Shown here piece by piece: positions 24,300 to 35,559 of a DNA stretch of 64,000 nucleotides. Location of the stretch: assembly GCA_022495995.1 (NCBI GenBank), contig JAFEMH010001307.1:432793-496792 (forward strand), given 5' to 3'. The stretch is from Adenophora triphylla var. japonica (Eukaryota; Streptophyta; Magnoliopsida; Asterales; Campanulaceae). Numbering within the stretch: the stretch's first letter is position 1; each line of letters begins with the position of its first letter. The notes under the pieces were generated by a model that saw only the letters and a list, made by a program, of their open reading frames with translations, was not told where the DNA came from and did not search any database. The position numbers were made by a program, and so were the translations under genes.

Positions 24300-27200
24300 G
24301 TACATACTATTCTGTGCCCTTCCAATTGCTGATTGACTATCACAATGTATTAGTACAGCAGGCATAGGTTTGCTCCAACAAGGAATATCCTCCAGGAAGT
24401 TCTTAAGCCATTCTACTTCTTCTCCAGCTTTATCTAAAGCGATAAACTCAGACTCCATCGTGGATCTGGCTATACATGTCTGTTTGGAGAATTTCCATGA
24501 CACTGCTCCTCCACCTATTGTGAATACATATCCACTCGTGGATTTAGAGTCTTTCGTGTCCGATATTCAATTGGCATCACAGTATCCTTCTAATACTGCT
24601 GGATATTTCTTGTAAAGTATCCCATGATTTAATGTATACTTTAAATATCTTAGTACTCTTATTAGTGCTTTCCAATGATCAGTACTAGGATTACTTGTGA
24701 ACCTACTTAGTTTGCTCACTGAATATGCAATGTCTGGACGTGTACAATTCGTTAAGTACATCAGACTACCAATTATTCTTGCATATTCTAGTTGAGAAAC
24801 TGGTTCCCCTTTGTTCTTGGCTAAATGTAGAGCCAAGTCTACCGGTGTCTTAGCCGGAGGGTCATCAAAGACATTGAATTATCGAAGAACATTCTCTAGG
24901 TAATGGGATTGTGAAAGAACTAATCCTTCAGATGTTCTAGAGATCTTTATCCCTAATATTACATCAGCTAATCCCATGTCTTTCATGTCAAAGTTCTTCT
25001 TAAACATTCCTACTTCCCATTAAGAGCATATCGTCTACATAAAGACAAACGATAACGAATGATTCAGATGTTCCTTTAATGTAGACACATTTGTCACATT
25101 CGTTAATTTTGAATCCATTCGATAACATGGTTCTATCGAACTTCTCATGCCATTGTTTAGGTGCTTGTTTTAGTCCATACAAGGACTTTACGAGTTTACA
25201 CACCTTTCTTTCTTTACCAGGAACTGCGAACCCTTCGGGTTGTTCCATGTAAATTTCTTCATCAAGTTCTCCATTTAGGAAAGCAGTCTTCACATCCATT
25301 TGGTGTATCTCAAGATTATGCACTGCTGCAATAGCTATGAGAACACGAATAGATGTGATCCTTGTGACAGGGGAGTATGTATCGAAGAAATCATATCCCT
25401 CTTTCTGTCTAAAGCCTTTGGCAACTAGCCTAGCTTTGTACTTATCGATTGATCCATCCGCCTTATACTTCCTTTTAAGGATCCATTTGCAACCTAATGG
25501 TTTGCAACCTGGAGGGAGATCAACTAATTCCCAAGTATTGTTGAGCATTATGGATTCTATTTCACTGTTAATAGCCTCTTTCCAGAACGAACTATCCGGA
25601 CCGGATAAAGCTTCTTTAACAGTGGCTGGTTCGTTTTCTAACATGTAAGATAGAAAATCAGGACCAAAAGACTTTTCCACTCTTGCCCTTTTGCTACGTC
25701 TCGGTTCTTCATCTTCTATTTGAGAAGGACCGGTTGTAGACTCATATGTTCTCTTATTAGAACCTATATCTTTCCTGTCCTTAGCCGGAAAGATGTTTTC
25801 AAAGAATACCGCATTCCTTGATTCTATAGTAGTTCCTACATGCATATCAGGAATGTCCGATTTGTGCACTATAAAACGATAGGCACTACTATTATTGGCA
25901 TATCCAATAAAAACACAGTCAATGGTCTTTGGACCAATCTTGACTTGTTTCGGCTTAGGTACTTCAACCTTGGCCAAACACCCCCACACTTTAAGGTATT
26001 TATAACATGGCCTACGATTATGCCACAATTCATAGGGTGTTTTATCAATACCTTTCTTGGGTATTTTATTAAGAACATAATTAGAAGTGAGTATTGCTTC
26101 CCCCTACAAGTTGTCGGGTAAGCCTGAACTTATCAAAAGCGCGTTCATCATCTCCTTGAGAGTACGGTTTTTGCGTTCAGCAACTCCGTTAGATTGAGGG
26201 GTATATGGAGCCGTTGTTTGATGAATTATGCCGGATTCCCAACATAATCCTTCAAACGGTGCTTCATATTCTCCACCTCTATCGCTTCTAATTTTCTTAT
26301 TCTTCAAGTTAAGTTGATTTTCAACTTCTTTCTTATAAGTCTCAAAAGCCCCTAAGGCTTCATCTTTACTTCTTAAGAGATAAACATAGCAGTACTTTGT
26401 GCAATCATCTATAAATGTAATGAAGTACTTTTTACCTCCTCGAGTTTGCACAAGTTTTAAATCACATATATCGGTGTGAATTAATTCAAGAGGAGTTGTG
26501 TTTCTTTCTATTGCATTAAATGGCGACTTCATCATTTTTGCCTCAACACAAATTTCGCACCTATTAGTCGAGTCGGATTTAGTCATATGGATTAAATCTT
26601 GTCTCGCTAATTTCTTAATGGTGTCGAGGTTTACATGTCCTAATCTATCATGCCATAAATTAGAACTTTCTGACAAGTAAACATAAGAAACAACGCTTTT
26701 ATTCTTCGCACTATGGCGGACAATATTCATTACATTCATCTTGAAAAGGCCCTCTTCGAGGTAGCCCTTTCCAAGGAACAAATCATTCTTGGTTATTACA
26801 AATTTGTCAGATTCAAATACAAGTCTAAATTCGGCCTTACTAAGCAAAGCGCCGAAAACTAAATTTTTACGGATATCTGGAACATGCAGCACATCCAACA
26901 AGGTTACTTCTTTTTCGAAAGTCATTTTCAATATCACGTTTTCAATGCCTTGAACATCGGAGGTCGCTGAATTTCCCATGTAGAGCTTCCTTCCGGAGAT
27001 GGGAGTATAGGAGGAGAAACTCTCCTTATTACCACAAATGTGGCGGGTAGCACCGGTATCTATCCACCAAGCTTTTGGATTCTCATCCAAGTTTGCAACG
27101 TTAGCCTCAAAGACCACCGCTGCAAAATCTAGGTTCATGTGGTCAACGTTATTCGCCTCTTGCTTCGGAAGACGACAGTTCTTTGCTAAGTGACCCGGTT

Positions 27201-28056
27201 TGCCACAATTATAGCAAGTCCCCTTGAACTTCTTAGTTTTAGGGCCCTTATTTTTTTCTTTCTTATCATTCCCGGCATTTTCAGAATGCTTTCTCTTTGT
27301 GCCACTTGTGCTAGCCTCGGCGAGATTGACCTTAGCCTCCATCTTGCCCTTAGCATCCTTGGCCTCGTTGTTTCTATTGTTCTCTTCAATTTGAAGACGA
27401 ACAACAATGTCTTCCAAGGACATCTCCTTGTGTTTATGCTTGAGATAGTTATTGAAATCCTTCCATGAAGGCGGCAACTTTTCAATGATAGAGGCCACCT
27501 TGAATGGATCATTCATGATCATACCCTCGGCATCAAGCCCACGTAGAATGAGTTGGAACTCATCCACTTGAGTTGTTACCGATTTTGAATCGACCATCAT
27601 GAAGTCAAGATACTTACCGACGACAAATTTCTTTGACCCGGCGTCTTCGATCTTGTACTTCCTTTCCAAGGTGTCCCACAACGCCTTGGCTATCTCGACG
27701 TTACTATACACATTGTATAGTGCATCGTCAAGTCCATTTAGGATGTAATTCTTACACAAAAAATTACCGTGAACCCAAGCCTCCTTGGCCATAAGCCTCT
27801 GAGGGTCGGGATCACCATTTGCCACCGCCGGAGGATCTTCCTTTAAGAAGCGGTGCAAGCTTAGGGTGGTCAAGTAGAATAGCATCTTTTGTTGCCATCT
27901 CTTGAAATCCACACCAGTGAACTTCGGGGGTTTCTCACCATGACCCGGGTGATGCGGTGTATGAGCGGGTGCAACATTGTTGAACGTTGCGTCACCTTGA
28001 GAAGGAGGCGTTACATTCCCTTGACTGGATGCGGTGGTGTCTTTCTCAGTTGCCAT
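24090..28056 (-). pseudogene. Copia-2 gag-pol polyprotein, lightly decayed
   Basis: The ATG at 28056 lies about 40 nt past the 5' LTR. Order: GAG, zinc knuckle CYNCGKPGHLAKNC near 27210, protease WWIDTGATRHIC near 27055, integrase with HDRLGHVNLDTI near 26640, TFIDDCTKYCY near 26400 and YTPQSNGVAERKNRT near 26190, RT with KARLVAKGFRQ near 25430, QMDVKTAFLNGEL near 25290 (catalytic Asp kept) and YVDDML near 25035, and RNase H with ARSTMESEF near 24450. Breaks are few: TAG at 26104-26106 and TGA at 24567-24569, both where Trp is expected; a frameshift near 25000; and a TAA near 24880. The 650-codon first frame is otherwise intact. Typical Copia polyproteins run about 1,300-1,450 residues, so nearly all of the length is present. 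Confidence 0.93.
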
Positions 28057-28079
28057 CTCTTGAAAGTCTTAAGAAGCGT

Positions 28080-28094
28080 CAAATAACTCTTACG
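28080..28094 (-). other. Atypical primer-binding site, candidate self-priming site
   Basis: In element sense the sequence 2 nt past the 5' LTR is CGTAAGAGTTATTTG. It does not begin TGG, as tRNA 3'-end sites do. Its exact reverse complement, 15 of 15 bases, occurs within the element's own LTRs (28208-28222 and 22807-22821 as seen on the plus strand), so the element's RNA contains a perfect complement to its primer site. See findings. Confidence 0.55.
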
Positions 28095-28096
28095 AT

Positions 28097-28950
28097 TGTT
28101 GGACTTTTGGTATGGCTTCTCAAGAACTTAACAGGAAAACTGACGGAGAATTTAACGGAGATTGAAAAACTAGGAGACAAGTCGAGTCTTGTATTGAATA
28201 CAATCTCCGTAAGAGTTATTTGTCCCGCACAGGTGCTTACGGTTGAATAAAAAAACTCTCGTAAGATAAAACGACTTTACTATTAGTTATAAGGAGCACT
28301 CCAATATAACTAATCTAACGAACAAATGATTGTTTAGAACTTTGGACTTGAAGAAAGAATGCAACAAGATGCCAATGATTTTACTTGGTTACACTAACTC
28401 AAGAAGGGTAGGAAAGGCTAGAAAGTCAGTATGAATGAATTGAAATTCGGAGGGAAAACTATATAAGAAGAGTCAAAAGGTTTTGTGTCTTTTTCATTGA
28501 AAAGATGCAACTTTTCGAACAGCAGTGAAGGGCACGACTCGTGTCCTTTGGTACGAGTCGTGCTCACGACTCGTTCTCAAGCCACAACTCGTTCTGATCA
28601 GAATTTGAGCCAAAGTCCATTAAGGTCCATTCGTGCTCACGACTCGTGCTCAGAGTCCCCACTCGTTCTGATCACCATAGTGCACAATTTCATCAGCCAA
28701 AATACAGTTTAACTCCAATTAAATCCAAACGATCTAATTGACCCTTTTAACCAACTCTCGTTAAGTCACAAAACTTTGTCATTAATTTCTCATTCACTCG
28801 AAAATGGTTTTGAGACAATAAATGAGTTTCATAATCTACACTTAATGTAGAATACATTTTGTAACTTGCTTCGTTAACTATTTAACGAATTCCGTTAGGA
28901 AGTTAGGTCAACGTTAAGTCAAACTTAACTTTCGTTACCCATTTTCAACA
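28097..28950 (-). repeat. 5' LTR of Copia-2
   Basis: 854 bp, partner of 22695-23549 with about 20 differences, mostly transitions. Ends TGTTGG...CAACA on the plus strand. Confidence 0.92.
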
Positions 28951-30560
28951 AAGAGTTCTAGTCGGGGATAAAGAGATAAAAGATAGATGGAGTTCGTACT
29001 TTGATACCTTGTTCAATGGCGGTCAAGAGCAGGATATTGGAGATTTAAATATCTCTTCGAGTATGGTTAATCGAGATTTTATGCGGAGAATTCAAAAGAG
29101 TGAAGTGGAAATGACAATAAAAAAGATGAGATTGAAGAAAGTCAGAGGACCGGATGGTATACCAATTGAGGTTTGGAGATGTTTCGGGGAGAGGGGAATA
29201 GATTGGTTAACAACGCTATTTAACAAGATATGGAGAATTAACACAATGCCATTGGAGTGGCGGAAGAGTACTCTGATCCCTTTGTATAAGAACAAAGGTG
29301 ATGTCCAAGATTGTGCCAACTATCGGGGGATCAAACTAATGAGCCATACTATGAAACTTTGGGAAAGAGTGATTGCACAAAGGCTGAGAAAAATTGTGGA
29401 TATTTCGGATAACCAATTTGAGTTTATGCCGGGAAGATCGACTACGGAGGCAATATATCTTATGAGACAAACCATGGAGAAATATCGAGATCAAATGAAA
29501 GATTTGCATATGATTTTCATTGATTTGGAAAGGGCGTATGATAAAGTTTCAAGAGAGATACTTTGGTGGGCACTAACAAAGAAGGGTGTTTCAAAGAAAT
29601 ATATTGATATTATCAAGAACATGTATAATGGAGTTAGTACTTGTGTACAGACTAGTGTTGGGAAGACTGAAGAGTTTCCTATAAAGATTGGAGTGCATCA
29701 AGGTTCCACACTTAGCCTCTTTCTTTTTGCTTTGATAATGGACGAATTGACGAGGTCAGTCCAAGATGATATACCAAGGTGTATGTTGTTCGCAGATGAT
29801 ATTGTGCTGATTGATGAGACAAGAGAGGGTGTTGAAAGTAAATTGGAGTTGTGGAGACACACTTTGGAATCTCGAGGTTTTCGACTGAGCAGAAGCAAGA
29901 CTGAATATTTGGAGTGTAAGTTTAGTAGAGTTGGAAGTAGGGAGGCAGGGATGGTCACATTTGATGGAAATATTGTCCAAGCTTCTGAATTTTTTCGCTA
30001 TCTTGGATCCATTATCCAAAAGGATGGAGAATTAGATGGTGATCTGGCTTATAGGATTAAAGCAGGTTGGTTGAAGTGGAAGAGTGACACAGGGTTTCTA
30101 TGTGATCGCGGCATGCCCAATAGATTAAAGGGAAAATTCTACCGCACGACAATTAGGCCGGCATTGCTTTACGGCACCGAATGTTGGCCCGTGAAACAGT
30201 GTCACGTGCACAAGATGAATGTGGCGGAGATGCGTATGCTTCGATGGATGTGCGGTCATACAAGAAATGATCGATTGGGGAATGAGGTGATCAGAGGTAA
30301 AGTAGGAGTTGCGCCCATTGAGGATAAAATGAGGAAAAATCATCTGAGGTGATTTGGACATGTGAGAAGGAGACCGAGTGATGCACCCTAGGAGGCCGGA
30401 ACAGTGGAGAAATGATACAATGGCGAGGGGTAGGGGAAGACCCAAACAAACTTGGATTAGAGTGATCGAAAATGATATGAGTTTACTTGGAGTGGATGAA
30501 AGTATGGTGTTGGAGAGGCCGGAGTGGAGGGCAAAAATCCATGTGGGGGATGATTTATTT
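28951..30560 (+). pseudogene. LINE reverse transcriptase (3' part of LINE ORF)
   Basis: A 447-codon frame (29009-30352) carries non-LTR RT motifs: GPDGIPIEVWR near 29150, the GIKLMSH block near 29330, FMPGRSTTEAIYLMRQ near 29425, FIDLERAYDKV near 29520 (motif A Asp), GVHQGSTLSLFLF near 29695 and FADDIVL near 29795 (motif C). The C-terminal part has RMLRWMCGHTRNDR near 30240. The frame is cut by TGA at 30350-30352 in a place where Trp is expected (R-W-F-G-H-V), and slips near 30390; a recognisable tail (RGRPKQTW, EWRAKIHV) continues to about 30550. Upstream, 28951-29008 continues the endonuclease linker. Confidence 0.9.
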
Positions 30561-30586
30561 ATGTATTTATTATTATTATTATTTTT

Positions 30587-30687
<101 letters not shown>

Positions 30688-30837
30688 TTTTTATTTATTT
30701 TTATTTTTTTTATTTTTTTATTATTTTTTTAATTATTTTATTTATTTTTTTAATTTATTTTTTTCAACAACCTTTTCACACGATGACATATGAGGATTCA
30801 TGTTAGCCGATCTCAAATTATTTTAGAACTAAGGTTT

Positions 30838-30865
30838 TGTTGTTGTTGTTGTTGTTGTTGTTGTT
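30838..30865 (+). repeat. (GTT)n tail of the LINE
   Basis: About nine GTT units directly after the AACTAAGGTTTT motif. It marks the 3' end of the RTE-like element. Confidence 0.8.
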
Positions 30866-31089
30866 TCTAAATCTTGTTAGTCACTTGTTCCAAAATTGCT
30901 TTCATTTTTTCCCATGTACTTTAAGCGTTATTTTAAATTTAATTATTCTAATACAAAAACAATAACAATAACATCTCGATATCGAATCTTCCAACTAAGA
31001 TGAGGGTAAAGAATGTCGGATATACGCAAAATTGCCCATACATTATTAAAGTACAAAAAAGTTATTTCTGAATAACCTACGCATTGGAA

Positions 31090-31690
31090 ATTTGGGAGGG
31101 TCTGATGATGCATAACAGGCTGGGCCGCCGAAGAATAAGTCCGCTGCCTAAACGGATTAGCCCGGACCAGCTCCCGCTCTGCCCCACGGGCTTGGCGCGC
31201 TCCGGCCCGTCGCTCTCTGGAAGAAATTTGGCCCACTTTGTTAGCCGTTTTGTTGAGTTGACGGATCTGAACGGGCTTTGATTTTTTTTCTCTTCAAAAT
31301 TACAAAAAATCAAAAGGAAATGGGGTTAAGGACCTTAAGGTGAATCAAACCTTGACCATTTACGTTGAAATGGATCACTTAACCACTAACCATACCAAGA
31401 CAAGACAAGATTTTAACCACTATACCAAATGTCTTTCATGTGTAAAAATTCAGAGTATTAATTAAGAAACAAAACCTGAAATTCGCCAGAATCAGCGGGG
31501 CGGGCTTGGGGTGGCCCAAAATGCCCGTGGGCTTGGCCCGTCCCGTGGCCTAATTTCCAGATCCAGTCTGCCTATTCTAAACGGGCTGAGCTTGACGGGT
31601 AGGATGGTGGGCTTGGCGGGCGGCAGATTTGTGGGCCGACCCATAAATTTGGGCCCGAAGTGTTAATCAACAGGGGGATCTTACATTCGT
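31090..31690. mobile_element. GGCCCG-rich element remnant (hAT-like?)
   Basis: Two GC-rich blocks (31110-31280 and 31490-31670) with repeated GGGCTTGG, GGCCCG and AACGGGCT words in both orientations surround a SINE-like stretch. Short inverted GC words like these are usual in hAT subterminal regions, but no clear termini were found. Confidence 0.3.
31325..31435 (-). mobile_element. SINE-like tRNA-derived head (possible)
   Basis: On the minus strand a TGGTTAGTGGTTAAG A-box-like motif (31378-31392) is followed about 40 nt later by GGTTTGATTC (31342-31351), close to the B-box consensus GGTTCGANTC. The spacing fits plant SINE promoters. A second A-box-like ATAGTGGTTAAAA lies upstream at 31414-31424. 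There is no target duplication or clear tail. Confidence 0.35.
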
Positions 31691-31794
31691 CTAGCCATAC
31701 TAGCAATCATATCATAGGAGAATAATCAACAACAAATAAAATGAAAGAAATAACACATATTTTGGTAACCATGTTCATCAACACATAACTATAT

Positions 31795-32115
31795 CTAGGG
31801 TTGTAAACGAGCCGAGCCAAGCTTTGAAGTTTCGAGCTCGAGCTCGTATAAAAGTTATCGAGCTCGAGCTTTTCTCGAGCTCGAGCCCAGTATGACTGTT
31901 CGAGCTCGGATCGAATCGAGTTTCGAGTTTCGAGCTTTTCGCGAGCTGCTCGAACTCGAGTATTAATGAGCCTAGCTCGAGCTTGGACTTATTTTTTGAA
32001 AAAAATTGAAATCAAACGAGCATTATCGAGCACTAATTCGAGTTGTAATCGATCTCGAGCCTAAACGAGCCGAGCTCGAGCCTAAACAAGCCGAGCTCGA
32101 GCTCAAGCTTTGTCT
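31795..32115. mobile_element. hAT-like terminus with GAGCTCGAGC subterminal repeats
   Basis: Begins CTAGGGTTGTAAACGAGCCGAGCC, the classic look of a plant hAT end (TAGGG(G/T)TGTAAACGAGC). The next 300 bp hold a dozen or more palindromic CGAGCTCGAGC words on both strands. The matching far end was not identified in the window. Confidence 0.55.
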
Positions 32116-32690
32116 TTGTCACTAAATATATACTATATTTTTAACAAAATTCATAATTCATTATATTTTTGCAAAAAGGTTTGAAAATAAATAGGAAAAA
32201 GTTTTATGATTTTTTTCGATTAAAAATTAACTTTTCAAAATGACCATTGATTTTAATAGTCATTAAAAAATAAAGTATCACTTTAATGTGACAAATTAAA
32301 AATTAAGAAAATTAAGTGGATATACTCTTTCGTTACTAATAAAATAATATTTTATCATAATAATAATTTGTCTTTCAAAATATAATAATTGAATAATATA
32401 TAATAAATAAAAATAATGATAATAATATAGAAAAAAATACTGAAAACAACAAAATAAATTAAACTTTTAAGAAATAATAATATACCTAAGCCTTGAATTC
32501 TGCTCTAAATCCTATAACAATAATGCCTAACAATATAATTTATTGATAATAATAATTTAATAATTTAAAATTTTGAGAATTATTAATATACCTAAGTAAT
32601 AATTGATATTAATAAATTATAAAAAAAATACTTATTAACAATAATAATAATTTAATCTTTAAAAGAAATATTAATAATGCTTATTACTAC
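32116..32690. other. Very AT-rich DNA
   Basis: ATA/ATT-rich sequence with no gene or terminus. It could be the interior of the hAT-like element. Confidence 0.5.
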
Positions 32691-33230
32691 ATCTCAAATC
32701 TCATATACTTATACCCCAAATCCTAAACCCTAAATCATATACATATACCCCAAACTCTAAAAATATGATTTATTGATAATAAGTAATAATTGACATTTTT
32801 CATCTTTCCTTAAATCATATTTCTACCCCTAAACCCTCATTTCTATATTATAATAATTAGTAAAATTAATTTATAATAATAATAATTTAAAATATAAAAT
32901 AATATTATATCATACACATAAAAAAAGTTAAGAATTTTTAAATAAAAGAATTTTTAATATACCCAATTCCTTAAACATATACTCATATACCCATACAAAA
33001 GACACCCATACCCTATACCCTAAATCATAACTCATATCCTATACCATATACCTCATACATCAGACACCCATACTTTATACTCTAAATCATATACTCCGTA
33101 TCATATGCACATACCATATACTCTAAATCATAACCCATATACATATACCCTAAACCTTAACATATACCTTAAAACATAACTTATACCCTATATTCTAAAT
33201 CATAACTTCTTTCATATACTTTCATTTCTT
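32691..33230. repeat. Degenerate ATACCC / CCCTAAAtc tandem-like repeats
   Basis: Many variants of CATATACCCTAAATCATA and ACCCTAAACC, with no fixed period. The CCCTAAA words recall plant telomere repeats, but the array is too irregular for a true telomeric tract. Confidence 0.7.
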
Positions 33231-33679
33231 TAAAAATTCTTAACTTTTTTATCATTTTAAGGCAGAAAATAATGAGTTATTGTTATGCATATACTCTCAT
33301 AATTTCAAAAATTGACTGTAAGGCAGAAAATAATAAGTTTTTGTTATATAATAAATTTTCTCAACAATCGCAAGAAGATATTTACGTTTTCTTGTTTTTA
33401 TGACAAATATGAGCCGATAGTGATGGACAACCGAAGGACATTATCGTTAGAGACTTAACGAGAAAAATGACGGTTTTCAAGGAAGGATGACTACAAGAGC
33501 ATTGAAAGTTAACTAGAAGATAACGAGAAGGTCAACGATAATCCCGCAAGTGATTCAAAGAATTGTTAACAACATAGAGTGGACTTATAATCAAAAAAGT
33601 TCTTGCAAAACATATAACCCAGATTCGTTAAATCGAAGAGGAAGAGGATGATGATCCGATGGCAAACAATAACTCATAA
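33231..33679. other. Intergenic, no gene identified
   Basis: Includes GAGCCGATAGTG at about 33412 and surrounding non-repetitive sequence with no open frame of note. Confidence 0.4.
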
Positions 33680-34020
33680 TTCTTAAATATCGGCTCATAT
33701 TTAGAGTATATGCACATACCATATACTCTTATATTGTTAGCTATCGGCTCATAATTTACACATTTACAAACTATCGGCTCATATTTAGTGTATATGTACA
33801 TACCATATACTCTAAATCATAACCCATATAAATATAAGAGTATATATATGAGCCATATACATATAACCCATATACATATAACCCAAACCTTAACTATCGA
33901 CTCATATACCCCAAGACATATAACCCATATACATATAACCTAAACCTTAACTGTCGGCTCATATACCCCAAGACATATAACCCATATACATATACCCTAA
34001 ACCTTAACTATCGGCTCAAT
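33680..34020. repeat. Minisatellite with ACTATCGGCTCATAT core
   Basis: The core occurs about six times. The last copies (from about 33890) have a period of about 60-64 bp: ACTATCGGCTCATAT, CCCCAAGACATATAACCC and CATATACATATA blocks repeat in order. Related ATACCATATACTC text recurs at 35460-35560. Confidence 0.75.
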
Positions 34021-34850
34021 TAAGGAATAGTTTGACTGATTGAAGAACTTCTCAAAGGTGCATATAAATACAAGATCTCGTCACATTGAGAAGATACGGA
34101 TTGAGAATTTTTTGAAAGAAAAAACTTTTGTTTTTCACGGATTCAAGATATTCTTTTAGGTTGTGAGTGAGGTTGTGACTTACATCCGAACTCACATCTA
34201 GATTTCTTTCAAATTTTTTTATTCTACTTCTGTTTGAATAGGTTCTAATTGAGAAAGGAAGATTGTTATTGGTTTAGAAGTTGATTAGAAATTGCTTTTA
34301 GCATTTTAATCTTTTTGTTTCACTTATTCGTGTTTTCCTCTATAAAACAGATTTTAAAAGTGAAAACCTTTTTGGACTTAAAGCCTTGTTTGCTGGGTCT
34401 GAACCAGTACACGTTTAATTATTTGTGTTTATTTATTTTATTTCGCTACTTATTGATTGATGTGTGAATAATTGTAACTTAGTACTTACATTCGTGATCT
34501 GTTCTGTTGAACTGATTTTCTAATCACACTAAACTTTCATTATAACTAATGGAAAACATTAATGAAAATTATTTTTGAGGGACATTTGCATTTACCTAGA
34601 TAGTTCAATGCAATGTTGAATATTATAAAACTTCGATTGCCTATCTGAATAATGTGTCAAATTTGGGTGACACGTTGAATATTTTATATTTGGCCTATAT
34701 GAATAACATATCAAATTAAGTGGCTTAAATAATAGGTTTTCCTTTTAGAATAAAGAAATAAATAAATATACTATATGTTAAAGAAATATTATGAAGTATT
34801 AAAACTACACTCATTGTATGTGTTACAATACTAGGTAATATCGTAATAGT
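34021..34850. other. LTR-like fragment and AT-rich spacer
   Basis: 34060-34430 holds a possible TATA box (GCATATAAATAC near 34060) and leader-like sequence ending GGGTCTGAACCAGTACACG, reminiscent of a retrotransposon LTR. No repeat partner, primer site or target duplication was found. The rest is AT-rich. Confidence 0.25.
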
Positions 34851-34853
34851 ATA

Positions 34854-35138
34854 CTCCCTCCGTCCCGGAACAATCTTCACACTTTCCCTTTTGGGCGTCC
34901 CAAAACTTATTTCACACATTTAAAACTTACCTAAAATGGAAAGAAATCTTTACTATTCCTTCCACTCATTCTCTCTTCTACATTATTTTAATACTCACAA
35001 CACCATTATAATTTACTATTCTCTCCACTCATTCTCTCTCCTATTTTATTTTCACACTCACAACACTTTCAATATAATACTCCCTCCTTAAAACCAGTGC
35101 AAACAGTGTTTGTGAAGATTGTTTCGGAACGGAGGGAG
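34854..35138. mobile_element. Stowaway MITE
   Basis: 285 bp, ends CTCCCTCCGTCCCGGAACAATC and inverse GATTGTTTCGGAACGGAGGGAG, TA on both sides. A run of about 13 G lies just outside at 35171-35184. Confidence 0.9.
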
Positions 35139-35559
35139 TATAGTAGTACTTATTTCATCAGAGGAGAGAGAGGGGGGGGGGGGGAACAACATGTTTTTTC
35201 TTTACAGTATAAAATACAGATAATTATGAACCTACACTCATATGTGTGTGTGTATATTCCTATATAAAAATTTAATTTATATCGTCATATATGTATGTTG
35301 GAAAAAAGTGTGTTTTTGAAGAAAATAATGAGTTATTTGTCAAAATGATAAATTGATTGTGGATTTGTGTTCTACTCCATGAGGAGATAGAGTGGCAATC
35401 AATCTAAGAATGGATTGTAAGGAAGTATTTATCCTTCTGTTTATATGTGGGTATCACTGAATTATGAGAGTATATGCACATACCATATGAGCCAAAAATT
35501 TCATAACAATATAAGAGTATATGCACATACCATATACTCTAAATCATAATCCATATACA

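Larger units (their letters stand above)
22693..28950 (-). mobile_element. Copia-2: full-length Ty1/Copia retrotransposon, nested in the LINE
   Basis: A 6.26-kb element on the minus strand. 5' LTR 28097-28950, gag-pol 28056 down to 24090, polypurine tract complementing CCCCCAC at 23552-23558, 3' LTR 22695-23549. Target duplication AAGAG at 22688-22692 and 28951-28955; removing the insert restores the LINE reading sense. Two extra bases, AT (22693-22694), sit between the 3' LTR end and the target duplication and match the AT between 5' LTR and primer site. The LTRs differ at roughly 20 of 855 positions by eye, so it is much younger than Copia-1. There is no TGGTATCAGAG primer site. Confidence 0.93.
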
